Assembly (NCBI RefSeq): GCF_001402875.1
Contig: NZ_CP012946.1
Span: 2,024,001 to 2,088,000, forward strand
Length of the DNA stretch: 64,000 nt
DNA from: Blastochloris viridis
Lineage (GTDB): Bacteria > Pseudomonadota > Alphaproteobacteria > Rhizobiales > Xanthobacteraceae
Direction of reading: 5' to 3'
Each line of letters starts with the position of its first letter. Positions within the stretch are counted from its first letter, which is position 1. The position numbers and the translations under genes were made by a program. This document shows, piece after piece, positions 61,820 to 64,000 of this stretch. The notes beneath the pieces are model-generated. The model was not told where the DNA came from. It was given only the letters and a program-made list of their open reading frames with translations, and searched no databases.

Positions 61820-62524
61820 TCACGCCAGCACCGCCGGCAGTTCGTCAAGTGCCGTCAGCACCACGTCGGCAAACGGCGCCAATTCCGCCCTGGCGGCCGT
61901 CCCGCGTGGGCCGGTGAGCACCGCCACCGCCAGCGCGCCGGCGGCGCGGGCCGCGTGCAAGTCGTGGAGGGAATCGCCGACCAGCGCGATCTGGTGCGGC
62001 GCAAGCCCTATGGCGTCGGCGAAGGCCGTGACCGGGCCTGGACCCGGCTTGCGGCCGTGGCCGGAATCCCAGCCTGAATAGAAGGCGAGATGACGGTCGA
62101 GGTCGAGCGCGGCCATCTGCGCCCGCGCGCTGGCCTCGGTGTCGTTGGTGGCGATGCCCATCGGCATGGCGCGCTCGGCAATGGCATCGAACACCCGCGC
62201 CGGCCGGCCGAGCGGCTTGAGGCAGGCCAGGCCGTGAACCAGGAACAATCGGTCCATCTCGGCGAAAAACGCCCCGTCCGCCGCCCGCCCCACCGCGGCC
62301 GCCCAGTCCGGACCGTAGTCGCCGGTGGAGCCGGCGATCACCGGCGAGGTGGCGCGGAAGCGCAGCGTCGCAACGTCGTAGTCCGACACCTCGATCAGTC
62401 GCGCCAGCCCGTGTTCGTCCGCCCCGGCCAGGTCGCGCATGATCGCGAGCCCGGCCGGACCCCAGGTGGCATCGAAATCGACGAGAGTGCCGTCCTTGTC
62501 GAACAGCACGGCCTGGATGGACAT
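61820..62524 (-). CDS. HAD-superfamily phosphatase (phosphoglycolate phosphatase-like)
   Basis: 234 residues. Motif I is FDKDGTLVDFD, motif II the Thr of GIATNDTE (Thr replacing Ser), motif III the Lys of GRKPGPGP and motif IV VGDSLHDLHAA. A helical cap lies between motifs I and II (about 20-115). It hydrolyses a small phosphorylated substrate such as phosphoglycolate, but this cannot be fixed from sequence. Same strand as the DUF1499 gene, 85 bp upstream of it. Confidence 0.87.
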   Translation of the reverse strand: MSIQAVLFDKDGTLVDFDATWGPAGLAIMRDLAGADEHGLARLIEVSDYDVATLRFRATSPVIAGSTGDYGPDWAAAVGRAADGAFFAEMDRLFLVHGLACLKPLGRPARVFDAIAERAMPMGIATNDTEASARAQMAALDLDRHLAFYSGWDSGHGRKPGPGPVTAFADAIGLAPHQIALVGDSLHDLHAARAAGALAVAVLTGPRGTAARAELAPFADVVLTALDELPAVLA

Positions 62525-62724
62525 GGCGGCATCTTAAGCGATCGGACCTGCCGGGAGCCAGAGCCCCGACGGCGACGCGTAAGGCCAAGTGTCCGGCGGC
62601 CGGTCTCGGGCACGCAAAACAGATGCCAAGGCCCGATAAAACGCTCTAAAGTCGGACAACCATCGCGACGCCTCCGGCAACACGCAGGCGCCTTTGCGGC
62701 GAATGCCTTGTGCGGAGACCATTC

Positions 62725-64000
62725 ATGAGCCTCGATCCGTTGCTGCTCGTCCCCGCGCATGTGCTGCTCGATCGCCTCGGCCACGGCGAGGCCTCGGCGG
62801 TGGAGCTGACCGAGGCGGCACTTGCCCGCATCGAAGCGCTCGACCCCCACCTCAATGCGGTGGTGACGCGCGACGCCATCGGCGCCCGCGCCGCGGCACG
62901 CGAGAGCGATGCCCGGCGGGCCGCCGGCCAGGCCGGCCCATTGGAGGGGCTGCCGATCACCATCAAGGATGCCTTCGCGGTCAAGGGGTTGCGCACGACG
63001 GGCGGAGTGCCGGCACTGTCGGCCTACGTGCCGGAGCAGGATGCCGCTGCGGTGGCACGGCTGCGCGGCGCCGGCGCGATCATCCTCGGCAAGACCAACG
63101 TGCCGCCCTACTCCGGCGATTTCGTCACCGACAACCCGATCTTCGGCCGCACCTCCAACCCGTGGGACCTTCGCCGCTCGCCCGGCGGCTCCTCCGGCGG
63201 CGCCGCGGCGGCGGTGGCCTGCGGCCTCAGCGCGTTCGAGCTTGGCTCCGACCTCGGCGGCTCGATCCGCTGGCCGGCGCACGCCTGCGGCCTGTTCGGT
63301 CTCAAGACCAGCTACGGCACCGTGCCGCTGGCCGGCATCGTTCCGCCGGCGCACGACCGCCTGCCCGAACTCGACCTGTGGGCAATCGGCCCGCTGGCCC
63401 GCTCCGCCCGCGACCTCGAATTGGTGCTGGACGTGTTGGCGCCGGCGGGCGACCGGCGTGGCGCCTTCACGCTCGATCTGCCCGAGCCCCGCCAGCGCGA
63501 CGCCAAGGGCCTTTCCATAGCGCTGTGGGATGCCGACGGCTTCGCCCCGGTCGACTCCGCGGTGGCGCACGCCATCTCGGTCGCGGCCGGGCGGCTGGCG
63601 GAGGCCGGCGCCGTGGTCAATCTGGCCCGGCCGGCGGTGTCGCTGGCCGAGTGCTACGAGATTTACGCCATTCTCAACGCCGCGCAGTTCACCGCCGAGG
63701 TGCCGGACCGGCTCAGGCTGCGCCTTGCCTCGCGCATCGACGAGTTCGCGCCCGACGACATCTCCCACGCCGCGCTGCAGGCGCGCGGCGCCGGCCTGTC
63801 GTTTCACGACTGGCTGCTGATGACGGCGCGGCGGCAGGCGATGATGCGGGCGTGGCAGCGCTTCTTCGCCGATTACGACGCCATCCTGCTGCCACCCGCC
63901 CCGGTCGGGGCGGTGCCGCATCCCGGCACCGGCGAGCTGGCGAGCCGCACCCTCGACGTCGACGGCATGGCACGGCCCTGGCTCGATTTCCTGCTGTGGT
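62725..64000 (+). CDS. Amidase (amidase-signature family), 3' end outside window
   Basis: 425 codons present from the ATG at 62725 (preceded by GCGGAGA). All amidase-signature residues are visible: Lys in LPITIKDAF, the first Ser in SPGGSSGGAAAAVA and the nucleophile Ser in GSDLGGSIRWPAH. The similarity continues to the window edge (ARPWLDFLLW), which precedes the usual C-terminal end by a few dozen residues. It hydrolyses an amide, perhaps a small carboxamide. No GatB/GatC neighbour is visible, so a tRNA amidotransferase is unlikely. Confidence 0.88.
   Translation, partial: MSLDPLLLVPAHVLLDRLGHGEASAVELTEAALARIEALDPHLNAVVTRDAIGARAAARESDARRAAGQAGPLEGLPITIKDAFAVKGLRTTGGVPALSAYVPEQDAAAVARLRGAGAIILGKTNVPPYSGDFVTDNPIFGRTSNPWDLRRSPGGSSGGAAAAVACGLSAFELGSDLGGSIRWPAHACGLFGLKTSYGTVPLAGIVPPAHDRLPELDLWAIGPLARSARDLELVLDVLAPAGDRRGAFTLDLPEPRQRDAKGLSIALWDADGFAPVDSAVAHAISVAAGRLAEAGAVVNLARPAVSLAECYEIYAILNAAQFTAEVPDRLRLRLASRIDEFAPDDISHAALQARGAGLSFHDWLLMTARRQAMMRAWQRFFADYDAILLPPAPVGAVPHPGTGELASRTLDVDGMARPWLDFLLW

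Overview
The window is GC-rich DNA from an alphaproteobacterium, most likely Hyphomicrobiales (a Bradyrhizobium, Rhodopseudomonas or Blastochloris-like lineage). The case rests on gene content (AztABC-type zinc importer, COG0523 plus WD40 pair, DUF2341-ExbB), an elongator tRNA-Met of alphaproteobacterial type, and families of extragenic palindromes typical of this order. The species cannot be named from sequence alone.

Layout. (1) 1-4870: the last two genes of a type II Wadjet anti-plasmid system, jetC (cut by the window edge) and jetD. (2) 5033-7921: a nest of insertion sequences. A complete ISAs1-family element with a 10-bp target duplication sits inside the tail of an IS256-family transposase, beside a complete IS3-family (IS407-like) element. 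(3) 7940-38331: a ~30 kb locus entirely on the minus strand for a giant two-partner-secretion adhesin. In transcription order it encodes an STN-domain protein, an ECF sigma factor, a FecR-type regulator, the 4636-residue TpsA, an STN protein with a TonB-like C-terminus, TonB, a second ECF sigma factor, a second FecR, the TpsB transporter, a DUF2341/LamG-ExbB fusion, ExbD, TonB, a porin, a coiled-coil protein, a PpiC-type prolyl isomerase, a YbjN-like protein and two small periplasmic proteins. The set resembles the PUMA3 (VreA-VreI-VreR) plus PdtA/PdtB-ExbB-ExbD-TonB system of Pseudomonas aeruginosa, but is colinear and has a doubled sigma/anti-sigma/STN module. (4) 38332-43732: transposase scraps, a glycine-rich autotransporter with a 294-bp tandem duplication, a two-repeat type I-C-like CRISPR remnant, a serine-recombinase tail and a tRNA-Met that probably marks the edge of the accessory region. 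(5) 43859-49531: a small membrane protein, a second complete ISAs1-family element, a GNAT/isochorismatase-like operon divergent from a LysR regulator, and an XRE-type regulator. (6) 49934-64000: core-like metal and housekeeping genes: a CopA-type ATPase; a zinc block with a perfect Zur-type palindrome, a 50-residue membrane protein, AztABC, a COG0523 metallochaperone and a WD40 protein; then BioY, a metallo-beta-lactamase-fold hydrolase, a CBS/CorC membrane protein, a DUF1499 protein, a HAD phosphatase and an amidase that runs off the right end.

How the parts work together. In region 3, TpsB exports TpsA. ExbB-ExbD-TonB would supply proton-motive energy, and the STN/FecR/sigma modules look like cell-surface signalling units that use receptor-less STN proteins instead of TonB-dependent receptors. 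In region 6 a Zur operator likely switches on zinc import and the COG0523 protein under zinc limitation.
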